From: Lelliottia nimipressuralis
Lineage (GTDB): Bacteria; Pseudomonadota; Gammaproteobacteria; Enterobacterales; Enterobacteriaceae
Length of the DNA stretch: 64,000 bases
NCBI RefSeq assembly: GCF_004402045.1
Contig: NZ_SOMG01000030.1
Coordinates: forward strand, 992,001-1,056,000
Reading direction: 5' to 3'
The notes beneath the pieces were generated by a model, which was not told where the DNA came from, did not search any database, and was given only the letters and a program-made list of their open reading frames with translations. Below, in pieces: positions 50,499 to 58,815 of the stretch (its first letter is position 1; each line of letters starts with the position of its first letter). A program made the position numbers and the translations under genes.

Positions 50499-50594
50499 TT
50501 ACTTACCCAGCGGTACATCAACGAAGTACATTATCATTCTGGCGCTGTCAATTATACTGCACCCGATTCTTTTTGCTATGAAAACCAAAATTAA
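50499..50594 (-). pseudogene. Possible toxin C-terminal relic
   Basis: A short frame of 31 codons after a stop, ending SARMIMYFVDVPLGK and closing 1 bp before the ATG of the small frame at 50497. The tight junction resembles a toxin-immunity boundary, with the body of the toxin gone. Evidence is positional only. Confidence 0.3.
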
Positions 50595-50618
50595 TTACCC
50601 ACCTACTGTAAGAATCTA

Positions 50619-50843
50619 TTATTCTTTCGAAAAGAACGGTTTGTTTTTTCCCTCTCTAGTCTGAGTGGCAATAATAACTTCATAAGCATCGCTTTCACTT
50701 TTTTGTGCTTTCAATGCCTCTTCTAATGTAATTTTCGATTCCTTTTCAATCATAGCAATAGTTCCGGTATCATATCGGATAAAATATTCACCACTTCTTT
50801 TAATTATGTCAATACCAAAACCTGTAAAAATAAGTTCATCCAT
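50619..50843 (-). CDS. Putative immunity protein of the orphan Rhs tip
   Basis: A 74-residue soluble protein (MDELIFTGFGIDIIKRSGEY) starting 11 bp after the stop of the orphan Rhs tip, with GAGGT at good spacing. No family is assigned with certainty. A small gene directly after an Rhs C-terminus is normally the cognate immunity gene. The frame is intact although the Rhs core upstream is broken. Confidence 0.65.
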   Translation of the reverse strand: MDELIFTGFGIDIIKRSGEYFIRYDTGTIAMIEKESKITLEEALKAQKSESDAYEVIIATQTREGKNKPFFSKE

Positions 50844-50854
50844 TTTTCATACCT

Positions 50855-52308
50855 CTATTTATTTATAATTGGTGTAATCAACGCATCACCGACAGGTGTT
50901 TGATCTATTACGGCCTCAGGGATACCTCCTGACGTCTTACCACCAGGAACCCAAAAATCATTAGCTCCCCCCTCGTTGCCTGAAGGCATCCTAAGCCCTT
51001 GAGGTTTAAGGATATCTATTCTAACCGGTGAATCGCCGAGATCTCCAGGGTCTAATCCCAACATTTTCTCTAACTTCCCGACATCCCCGCCAGCTTTCGT
51101 AATAATATTATCAGCAACTGATTTTGGCATCACAAAATGAACAGATGGAGGACCAATCTCAGCTCTATTTACTTCCCAAGCAATTTTAGAAATACCATCG
51201 TTAAATAATGCAAGATGTTGCTTAACATAGGAAGGTTTTAAATAGGTTGTTGGGTTTGGCCGATTGGGCTTCGTCGTACCTTTTAATGAATTATACGCCT
51301 TTGCTGCCCATGCCCTACTTGAGAAAACTCCTTTTGTTTTATTCTGGAAATCATTCCAGCTATTTCTGCACGACAAACCCCACGGATCCACCCACCCCAG
51401 CGCATTCGGCGCATATTGGTAAAGGTTTATCCCCCCCGCCAGCCCTATCGGGTCCTGCTGCGTAAACCGTCCGCAGTCCGGGTCGTAATACCGGAACAGA
51501 TTGTAGTGCAGCCCTGTCTCACGGTCCAGGTATTGCCCCTGCATGCGCAGGTTCTGGGAATATCCTGATAGCTGCGTTTCGCTTTCCCGCAGCAGCTTGC
51601 CCCAGGCGCTGTTAACGCCTTCCCAGCGCACCTGCCCTTCGATATCCGTCATCCGCTCCGGCGTGCCGTTGGGCTGGCAGTGGAACCAGAAGATTTCCGG
51701 GGCATCAGCGGCGTCAATACGTGCCAGCGGGTCGTAGCTGTCCTGGTCACTGTAGACGTAGGTAAGCGGCACGTCTCCGTGCAGCTCCTGCAGCAGGCGG
51801 AACCCTTCCCAGACAAACCGGGTAGTGACCGGCTTGCCGACTGGCTGACCGCCCAGCATCTGGCGGCGCGTTTTGCTGATGCGTCGTCCGAGCGGATCGT
51901 AGCGGAAGCTGACCTGCGTCTGCGGCCTGTTGCGATCCCGTGGCTGACTAATCACCTCCGTCAGGCGATGTTCGCCGTCATAGCGGTAGTGCCAGCGAGT
52001 CTGACCGTTATCTTTCTCCACGGTGCGGCCGTGGATGTCATAACGCCAGCGAATGCCGTTCATTTGTGTCAGGCGGTTGTGCGTGACCTTCTCAGCAGAG
52101 CCTTCGAGCGGGTTACCGGAGCATCCCAGCGGCGGGACCAGCGGCGCGGCGACGGGCGCTGGGCATTGCCTGTAAGACGTCACGGCGATGCAGTTGACCA
52201 AGGCGGTCGTACTCGCTGCGGGTGGTCAGCAACCCCTGCGTGCGGCTCGTCTCCCGTGGAGCTCATCGCGGGTAAAATCGGAGACCGACAGCTTATTGAG
52301 AGCAGGGC
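50855..52308 (-). pseudogene. Orphan Rhs fragment with intact variable tip
   Basis: Equivalent to about 54315-55385 of the full-length rhs, but without PAAR or most YD repeats. The core ends with GWVDPWGLS and is followed by a 172-residue tip (about 50855-51373) unlike that of the full gene. The tip ends WVPGGKTSGGIPEAVIDQTP, a pattern I associate with polymorphic toxin tips but cannot name. The core has lost 138 bp between two copies of ATCCCAGCG (junction near 52123-52131), and one C is missing near 52118, which shifts the frame. The open frame from 52201 therefore starts in non-Rhs frame. Confidence 0.85.
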
Positions 52309-52430
52309 GAGCGAGGCGCGAAATTAGCAGGCAAGATGCGTGCGGAAGGGAAAGATTAGATCGTTAAAGATGGCGATGTGATGAACTTCCTGTTTAACGT
52401 TTGATTTGTTTTGAATGAATAAAAATCCCA
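52309..52430 (+). repeat. Second copy of the ychF 3' end
   Basis: Matches ychF 48895-48990 with 8 substitutions in 96 bp and no gaps, then continues into the ychF trailer to AAAAATCCCA. One change creates a TAG in the ychF frame, so it is non-coding. Left-to-right orientation equals that of ychF. On its left it abuts the broken end of the orphan Rhs core; on its right, the ComJ-like gene. Confidence 0.92.
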
Positions 52431-52443
52431 GATAGTATTAAAT

Positions 52444-52926
52444 TTAAAAAACACCTTCCTTGAGAGGATGGTCTTTTATTCCCCCCCAAGGGTCATCTAG
52501 CAAAAACTTAGCAGTAATAGCATCTTTTGCCGGTACAAGAGTGAAATTATAGTAAATTTCATCCCCTTCACAAATCTCATAAAAGAGTGAATAAACTTTA
52601 TCGCTCACATCTATATTTAAATCAAATTTCTCAGTTGCAGAAGCGATCTGCAACTTATGTTTATCCGTGATGAAAAATGGTACAACAATACAGCGCTGAG
52701 CATTTTCATCAAATTTGAAAGCATTTTCTATTTTGATATTGACGTTTGCTCCAAACGCATCCTCTGGTAATGGATCGAATATAACATAATCCTTGTGTAG
52801 AACAGCACCTTGAGAAACATTGCCTTTTCCCCACCGACTCAGCTTTTCGTCATAGTCTCGGGATCGTAACAATATTTGACTATGCGAAATCAGCAGATCA
52901 ACTATTTGTATTTTTTTATCATTCAT
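52444..52926 (-). CDS. ComJ-like nuclease-inhibitor (immunity) protein
   Basis: A 160-residue protein resembling the competence protein ComJ family, inhibitors of the DNA-entry nuclease NucA (motifs ISHSQILLRSRDYDE, KGNVSQGAVLH, NAQRCIVVPF, LDDPWGG). Its ATG overlaps by 1 bp (TAATG) the stop of a residual NucA-type nuclease C-terminus, exactly as in a toxin-immunity pair. The gene is intact although its toxin is almost entirely deleted. Confidence 0.82.
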   Translation of the reverse strand: MNDKKIQIVDLLISHSQILLRSRDYDEKLSRWGKGNVSQGAVLHKDYVIFDPLPEDAFGANVNIKIENAFKFDENAQRCIVVPFFITDKHKLQIASATEKFDLNIDVSDKVYSLFYEICEGDEIYYNFTLVPAKDAITAKFLLDDPWGGIKDHPLKEGVF

Positions 52927-53003
52927 TACATTTCCTTGACTTTTATTCTCGTTCTAACTGGAAGTTCTGATAAAAGTTTACCAATACTTGAACCTGCACC
53001 ACA
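52926..53003 (-). pseudogene. C-terminal remnant of a NucA/NucB-type DNase toxin
   Basis: The last 25 codons, CGAGSSIGKLLSELPVRTRI then KVKEM, match the end of NucA/NucB nucleases (GAGSW...L...PDGTRV). The segment is joined out of frame to Rhs core sequence encoding DIEGQ, so a deletion removed the catalytic part of the nuclease and the end of the Rhs core. Confidence 0.72.
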
Positions 53004-53363
53004 GTTACTGCCCTTCGATATCCGTCATCGGTGCAGTCGAGTTGGCATTGGAACCAGAAAATCTCCGGGGCATCGATACTCGCCAGCGAATCGTAGCTGT
53101 CTTGATCGCTGTAGACATAGGTAAGCAGAGCATCCCAGTGCACTTCCTTCAGCAGACGGTTATGGATTATCTTCTCAGGGGATCCTCTGATCGGATTCCC
53201 GGCAGCTTCCCAACACCACTGCTCCTGTCCCTCAGCATGCTGTCCTGAACGAGTAGTCGCCGGCGCTATTGTCCTAGTTGAACGGGTTATCGTCCCGCTT
53301 TTCCCGCACTAGGTTATTGCGGTAGCCGTAATCCGAGCGGAGAGACCAGCGGCGTAGCACTGG
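53004..53363 (-). pseudogene. Degenerate Rhs core fragment
   Basis: Pieces of the Rhs core in the same order as in the full gene: the YVYSDQDSYDSLA and EIFWF segments, then sequence matching about 55040-55220 of the full rhs, with several deletions and stops. It has no open reading frame spanning it. It ends at the third ychF-tail copy. Confidence 0.85.
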
Positions 53364-53466
53364 GTGCGAAAGGTAAAGATTACATCATTAAAAATTGCGA
53401 TATGATGAACTTCTTTTTTATGTTTGATTTGTTTTGAAAAAAAATCCACGATTTGGCGTGGATTTT
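53364..53466 (+). repeat. Third copy of the ychF 3' end, with terminator
   Basis: GTGCGAAAGGTAAAGATTAC and onward match ychF from about 48926 through its stop codon and trailer, at roughly 80% identity with one missing base. This copy also retains the terminator hairpin (AATCCACG and CGTGGATT, 53441-53466), which may now stop transcripts of the SUKH immunity gene. Confidence 0.85.
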
Positions 53467-53502
53467 CCAATATTCTGAACTAGGTCTTTAATAAATAAAA
53501 AA

Positions 53503-53859
53503 TTATAGCATAAATATACTATTACTTTCTTTATCCATGTCTAGACTTCCTAACGCTCCAAGATCTAAAGAATAAATCTCATCAGTACCTTTGCGCAAAT
53601 TCAAAAAGTAACCCAAATCACCATCTTGACCAATCAATAAAACGCCAGGCTCAACCGCTTGAATTGTGTAAGTGTCATTCCTTTCAAGTAAGTCAAAACA
53701 ATTGAAAACATAAAGCTGGTCACCATTTGCTCGTTGAATTTCATAAGAGTCACTATCCTTGACGTTCTCAATCATAAAGCGCTTATATTCAGAAGGTAAA
53801 GACATGTGTATGAGCTTTTCAATTTCATTTAACTGATCAATTAAATCCTGTTTTTCCAT
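53503..53859 (-). CDS. SMI1/KNR4 (SUKH) family immunity protein
   Basis: A 118-residue SUKH-fold protein (LIDQLNEIEKLIHMSLPSEYKRFMIEN, where the LP.EY.RF segment is diagnostic, then VLLIGQDGDLGYFLNLRKGT). SUKH proteins are common immunity factors for nuclease toxins. It starts 21 bp after the stop of the full-length rhs and most likely neutralises that tip. Confidence 0.88.
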   Translation of the reverse strand: MEKQDLIDQLNEIEKLIHMSLPSEYKRFMIENVKDSDSYEIQRANGDQLYVFNCFDLLERNDTYTIQAVEPGVLLIGQDGDLGYFLNLRKGTDEIYSLDLGALGSLDMDKESNSIFML

Positions 53860-53880
53860 ATCGGCTTACCTATAAATAAG

Positions 53881-56800
53881 TTATATATCAAAATAAACAT
53901 TACTACTATTAGACTCTCTCAATTGGTCAAAATATTTATATGAATCACTAATCGATTTCCTTGCCTGCTGCTTTGGAACACCTGCATCAATCATTTCTTT
54001 GTAACTGATATGGAACTCTTGTTTCAACGTTGTATCCCAACCTCCAGGCAAAGCTCTACGAGTTCGTTGAGCAGAACTTATATTAGCGTGTGGACTGCCT
54101 GATGCGGATTTAAGTAACGTAGCAGGTGCAGTATTTCTCTGGTAACCGTTTATTCTTTTCTTAGCCCAAGCGTCTTGTATTGGGTGGTGACTTTGTACAA
54201 ACCCATCATTTTTACTATTTGTATGGCCCGACGCTCTGTTTACACCAGGAGAAAGATTACCATGTGGATCAACATCACCAGTTTTATATCCGTTCGGTGC
54301 TTTGCATCTCGACAACCCCCACGGATCCACCCACCCCAGCGCATTCGGCGCATACTGGTAAAGGTTTATCCCCCCCGCCAGCCCTATCGGGTCCTGCTGC
54401 GTAAACCGTCCGCAGTCCGGGTCGTAATACCGGAACAGATTGTAGTGCAGCCCTGTCTCACGGTCCAGGTATTGTCCCTGCATGCGCAGGTTCTGGGAAT
54501 ATCCTGATAGCTGCGTCTCGCTTTCCCGCAGCAGCTTGCCCCAGGCGCTGTTAACGCCTTCCCAGCGCACCTGCCCTTCGATATCCGTCATCTGTTCCGG
54601 CGTGCCGTTCGGCTGGCAGTGGAACCAGAAGATCTCCGGGGCATCAGCGCCGTCAATACGCGCCAGCGGGTCGTAGCTGTCCTGGTCGCTGTAGACGTAG
54701 GTCAGCGGCACGTCTCCGTGCAGCTCCTGCAGCAGGCGGAAGCCTTCCCAGACAAATCGGGTAGTGACCGGCTTGCCGGCTGGCTGACCGCCCAGCATCT
54801 GGCGGCGCGTTTTGCTGATACGGCGTCCGAGCGGATCGTAGCGGAAGCTGACCTGCGTCTGCGGCCTGTTGCGATCCCGTGGCTGGCTAATCACCTCCGT
54901 CAGGCGGTGCTCACCGTCGTACCGGTAATGCCAGCGGATCTGGCCGTTATCCTTCTCCACGGTGCGCCCGTGGATGTCATAACGCCAGCGAATGCCGTTC
55001 AGCTGCGTCAGGCGGTTGTGCGTAATCTTCTCAGCAGAGCCTTCGAGCGGATTACCGGCAGCATCCCAGCGCCACTGCTCCTGTCCGGGCAGCGTGCCGT
55101 CCTGAACCAGCAGGCGTCCGGCGCTGTCGTACTGCCAGCGGTACCAGCTGAACGGGTTATCGTCCCGCTCTTCCCGTACCAGGTTATTGCGGTAGTCGTA
55201 ATCCCAGCGGCGGGACCAGCGGCGCGGCGACGGGCGCTGGGCGTTACCGGTGAAAACATCCCGGCGATGCAGTCGACCGAGACGGTCGTACTCGCTGCGG
55301 GTGGTCAGCAGCCCCTGCGTGCGGCTGGTCTCCCGGTGGAGTTCGTCGCGGGTAAAGTCGGAGACCGACAGCTTATCGAGAGCAATGCCGAGCAGATGCC
55401 CGCTGCCGTAGTAGAACTGTTTTAGCTCGCGGCCATCGGGCAGCGTAACGGAGGTGCGGTTGCCAAGGGCGTCATACTGCCACGCCAGCTCGCCGTGCTC
55501 GCCCGCTTCGCGCGTCACGCGACCGAGCGCATCATATTCAAAGGCAAGCTCCTGCTCTGCCTCGGTGCTCCAGGCGTCTGCTGAAAGCGCAGGATGCAGC
55601 CCAATCCGGCTTAACAGCCCGGACGGCGTGTAGTGGTAGCGGGTCTGTCCTTCCGGCGTGGTGCGGGCGACCAGCTGGCCGCTCGCGCTCCAGGCAAAGG
55701 CGTGGGTAATGGCTTCGGGATGACCGGCGGCAAAGGTACGCGCTATCGTGCGCCCGCAGGCGTCGTAGCGATACTGCGAGGCCACGCCATCGAGCCCTAC
55801 CTCTTCCAGCAGCAGCGAATCTGCTCCCCAGCGGAACTGATACGCTTCACCGTTTTCGTTTTCAAGGGCAATCAGACGCCCTCGGCTGTCCCAGCGGCGA
55901 CGGACCTCTTCACCCTGAGTATTACGCGTGGCGGTTAAGCGTCCTGCCCGATCGTATCTGAACTCACTTTCTTTACCATCAGCACCAGCATGCTTCACCG
56001 GCAGGCCATGTTCGTTCCATTTGAGCGATTCCGTCCAGCCTTCCGGGCGATCGAGCTGCACCGGGCGCCCTGCAGCGTCGTAGCGATAGCGCGTCTCTTC
56101 ACCGTCGGCCCCAGTCTCGGCCACCAGCCAGCCCAGCGGATGATAGTGATACCGGGTTGTGCGGCCAGAGCAGTCCGTCGCTCGCACCACCTGTCCCGCC
56201 TCGTTGTACTCCTGGTAGCGGCTGTTGCCGGCGGCATCGACCTCCTCAACGACCTGACCAAACTCGTCCCGGCGCAGCAGCGTGGTCTGCCCCATCGGGT
56301 CCACCACGCGCTTCAGGCCGTGATGTTCGTCATACCAGAACCGGGTAGCGCTGCCGTCGGCTTCGATAATCGAAGACGGCAGCGCGCGGTGCTCAAGCCA
56401 GGTGGTGGTGCGGGCATTACCGTCGGCGTCGATCTCCTGCACCCGGTTGCCCATCTCGTCATAAACGAAGGTAACGGCATTCCCGAGCGGATCGATGCGG
56501 CGGGTCAGGAGCTCGTTGTCATCCCACTCGTAGCGCCAGTTTTCACCGCGCTCGTCAACGAAGCGGACGATCAGGCTCTGCGCATTCCAGTAGTGCTGAC
56601 GCTTCTGACCATCATAGTGCTCGACGGTCGTTAGCCCGACGGCTAAATCATAGGTAAAGCGGCAGCCGTCACCGGTGCTGGTGCGGTTTTCCACCACGCG
56701 CCAGTGATCAAATTTTTTCCAGCGGTACTCGCTCTCCAGCCCGCCCGGCAGGCGGTGCCAGACCATCAGACCGTGGTCGTTATAGCGGTATTCGCGGGTG

Positions 56801-58296
56801 ACGACGCCGGAGGCATCCGTCGCGCTCGCCAGCTGGCCGCGCGCATCGTAGCCCCACTGCATCAGCGGCCAGGTTCGGTTGCCGTCGAAATGGCTGGCAG
56901 CAGTCACGCGATGCGGGAACCGTTCGTCCTCATAGCGCAGGGTGACGTCTATCGCCCGCGGCTCATCGTGAAGACCAACCAGCCTGCCGTGCTCGTCCCA
57001 CTCCGTCAGCAGCGCGTTGCCGTATTCATCACTCAGGGAGGCCAGACGCAGGATTAAGGGGTTCGCGCGTGTCGGTTTGTACAAACGCCACACAGCGCCG
57101 TCATCGTCGGCAATCGCCACGTCGCCGCTCTCATTGCGGCGGATAATAATGCCTTCGCTGATGCTGTAAAACGCCCGGTCGACAGGGGGCAGTTCGAAGC
57201 TCAGCTCGCGTCCGGTTTCGTCGAACCAGGTCGCGCTGTTCTCTTCAAGAGTCAGATAGCTGTCAAAGGCGGTCGCCCAGCCCAGGCCAAACAGCCCTTC
57301 GCGGGTGGTCAGGCTGTTGTAGCTGCGCTGCCAGCGAAGCGGGAAGCGGCCCGGCAGCGAGAAATCGAGTTCATCATCGTCATTCAGCACCTTCACGCCG
57401 GTGGCGGCGTGAACCGGGTGCGAGGAGCCAAACACGGCATTGACGGCCATATCGGCCAGCATCCCGCCGCCGGCTGCCGCCAGCGCGCAGGGCATGTTTT
57501 TCAGGATCTTGCCCGGACGGCCGCGCAGGAGGGAGAGCGCAATCATCCCCAGCGCCAGACCCGGCGTTTTGCCGCTTTTGATATCGCGAACCGTGAGCGT
57601 GTCGCCGCCGATGATCACGTTCGGGGAGACGTCATCGGAAACGGTCCCTTCGCAGGTGGTGCGATCTTTCGCACGCACCGCAGGCTGGCCGTTGATGAAG
57701 ACGCTTTTCGAGCCTTCCGCCAGATACTGCGGTCCGGAGTGCTTTTCACACGCCACCTTGTCTTCTTCCAGCGGTGAGGTCCCCGCAGCGGCAGACGCCA
57801 CGCTCGGCTGCCACATTTCGCTACCAAACTGTCCGGCAGCGGAAAGCAGCATGCCTGCGTAATCGGCAAAGCTGCCCGGCGACTGCGGCTCAGGTGAAGG
57901 GGTATCTGCTGGCGTCAGCGTTCCAGCCGCACGCGCGGCGGGGATCGCATTGGTCAGAACGTTATTCGAACCGGTGGTGATTTTACCCGCAGGCGACGGC
58001 GGGAAAATCGCGTTGCCTAACCCCTCAGCGGCGTTGCTGATATCGTCTGTGATCCCCGCCACGTTTGCCAGCACGCCGCCAATGATGCCGCTTAACAGAC
58101 AGCTGGAGCCAATCGCCGCCACGCCTGCGGCTGCCGCCCCTGCCCCCAGCAATGGTGCCGCCACGGTAGCTGCTGCCCCCACCGCCGCGCCGATCACCGC
58201 ATAAGCGGCGCCTTCCGCCACAATGCTGGTGATGTCCGCAAAAATGCTGGAGTGAATAATCTCGTCGCCCTTACGGGCCGCGTTGTTGTCGCTCAT
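53881..58296 (-). CDS. T6SS Rhs effector: prePAAR-PAAR, YD-repeat shell, SHH-type nuclease tip
   Basis: 1471 residues. The prePAAR motif AARKGDEIIH (6-15) and a hydrophobic region (about 22-85) need an Eag chaperone. A PAAR domain (about 130-235) caps a VgrG spike. DUF6531 and many YD repeats form the Rhs cocoon, closed by PIGLAGGINLYQYAPNALG and the cleavage motif DPWGLS. The 142-residue tip has QSHHPIQDAWAKK (His at about 1370), the signature of HNH/endonuclease VII-type Tox-SHH nucleases. The partner genes eagR and vgrG lie upstream, and SUKH immunity lies downstream. The only intact rhs in the window. Confidence 0.93.
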   Translation of the reverse strand: MSDNNAARKGDEIIHSSIFADITSIVAEGAAYAVIGAAVGAAATVAAPLLGAGAAAAGVAAIGSSCLLSGIIGGVLANVAGITDDISNAAEGLGNAIFPPSPAGKITTGSNNVLTNAIPAARAAGTLTPADTPSPEPQSPGSFADYAGMLLSAAGQFGSEMWQPSVASAAAGTSPLEEDKVACEKHSGPQYLAEGSKSVFINGQPAVRAKDRTTCEGTVSDDVSPNVIIGGDTLTVRDIKSGKTPGLALGMIALSLLRGRPGKILKNMPCALAAAGGGMLADMAVNAVFGSSHPVHAATGVKVLNDDDELDFSLPGRFPLRWQRSYNSLTTREGLFGLGWATAFDSYLTLEENSATWFDETGRELSFELPPVDRAFYSISEGIIIRRNESGDVAIADDDGAVWRLYKPTRANPLILRLASLSDEYGNALLTEWDEHGRLVGLHDEPRAIDVTLRYEDERFPHRVTAASHFDGNRTWPLMQWGYDARGQLASATDASGVVTREYRYNDHGLMVWHRLPGGLESEYRWKKFDHWRVVENRTSTGDGCRFTYDLAVGLTTVEHYDGQKRQHYWNAQSLIVRFVDERGENWRYEWDDNELLTRRIDPLGNAVTFVYDEMGNRVQEIDADGNARTTTWLEHRALPSSIIEADGSATRFWYDEHHGLKRVVDPMGQTTLLRRDEFGQVVEEVDAAGNSRYQEYNEAGQVVRATDCSGRTTRYHYHPLGWLVAETGADGEETRYRYDAAGRPVQLDRPEGWTESLKWNEHGLPVKHAGADGKESEFRYDRAGRLTATRNTQGEEVRRRWDSRGRLIALENENGEAYQFRWGADSLLLEEVGLDGVASQYRYDACGRTIARTFAAGHPEAITHAFAWSASGQLVARTTPEGQTRYHYTPSGLLSRIGLHPALSADAWSTEAEQELAFEYDALGRVTREAGEHGELAWQYDALGNRTSVTLPDGRELKQFYYGSGHLLGIALDKLSVSDFTRDELHRETSRTQGLLTTRSEYDRLGRLHRRDVFTGNAQRPSPRRWSRRWDYDYRNNLVREERDDNPFSWYRWQYDSAGRLLVQDGTLPGQEQWRWDAAGNPLEGSAEKITHNRLTQLNGIRWRYDIHGRTVEKDNGQIRWHYRYDGEHRLTEVISQPRDRNRPQTQVSFRYDPLGRRISKTRRQMLGGQPAGKPVTTRFVWEGFRLLQELHGDVPLTYVYSDQDSYDPLARIDGADAPEIFWFHCQPNGTPEQMTDIEGQVRWEGVNSAWGKLLRESETQLSGYSQNLRMQGQYLDRETGLHYNLFRYYDPDCGRFTQQDPIGLAGGINLYQYAPNALGWVDPWGLSRCKAPNGYKTGDVDPHGNLSPGVNRASGHTNSKNDGFVQSHHPIQDAWAKKRINGYQRNTAPATLLKSASGSPHANISSAQRTRRALPGGWDTTLKQEFHISYKEMIDAGVPKQQARKSISDSYKYFDQLRESNSSNVYFDI

Positions 58297-58299
58297 GCC

Positions 58300-58740
58300 T
58301 TACACATTCCGGTTGTCGTTCAGCGTCAGACTCTGCTTAAGCGCGCTCCAGCGCACCTCGTCCTCTTCAGTGAATGCTCTGAGTGCCGAGAGGGTAAAAA
58401 TCATCAATACCGGTTTGCCCGGCGTCTGGACTGCCAGCTGTTTTTGCCACAGGCGCTGGCCGTTATGGTCAAAGTTGGTTTCAACTTCCAGACCGATGAT
58501 GTTGCCGTCAGGCCCGGCTTTCACACCCTGGAACTCGCTCTGAACGACCTCGCCCATCTGCGGGCGCATCACGTCCCACTGGCGGTGGAACTCTTGTTCA
58601 TAATCGCTGCCATCCGGGATAACGCCGCGGCTGACCACGACGGACAGCCCGCTTTCGTCATCGCGAATAATGTTCATGCTGTTATCCTGCCAGGCAGCAG
58701 GAAAAAGGGAAAACGAACCTTCCTGGAGGGTGTATTTCAT
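58300..58740 (-). CDS. EagR-type T6SS effector chaperone (DUF1795)
   Basis: A 146-residue DcrB/DUF1795-like protein (LFPAAWQDNSMNIIRDDESGLSVVV in two pieces around residues 12-36). Eag chaperones bind the N-terminal membrane segments and prePAAR region of Rhs effectors and help load them on VgrG. It ends 3 bp before the rhs start, the standard order vgrG-eagR-rhs-immunity. Confidence 0.9.
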   Translation of the reverse strand: MKYTLQEGSFSLFPAAWQDNSMNIIRDDESGLSVVVSRGVIPDGSDYEQEFHRQWDVMRPQMGEVVQSEFQGVKAGPDGNIIGLEVETNFDHNGQRLWQKQLAVQTPGKPVLMIFTLSALRAFTEEDEVRWSALKQSLTLNDNRNV

Positions 58741-58815
58741 TGATGAAACCGCGTCTAAGATTGCTGAAGAATATTAAGGGCCGTTATGGACAACATGGCG
58801 GCAGACAGTAAGCGG

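Noticed and set aside
50455..50664. 69-codon plus-strand open frame in the AT-rich part of the Rhs island
   Set aside because: No ribosome site or similarity, and it runs opposite the better supported small minus-strand genes.
48895..53466. ychF-tail repeats as attachment sites of an integrative element
   Set aside because: No integrase, excisionase or tRNA target is seen in the interval, and each copy abuts a broken rhs core rather than a clean element end. Recombination through rhs and ychF homology explains it better, though an integrase outside the window cannot be excluded.
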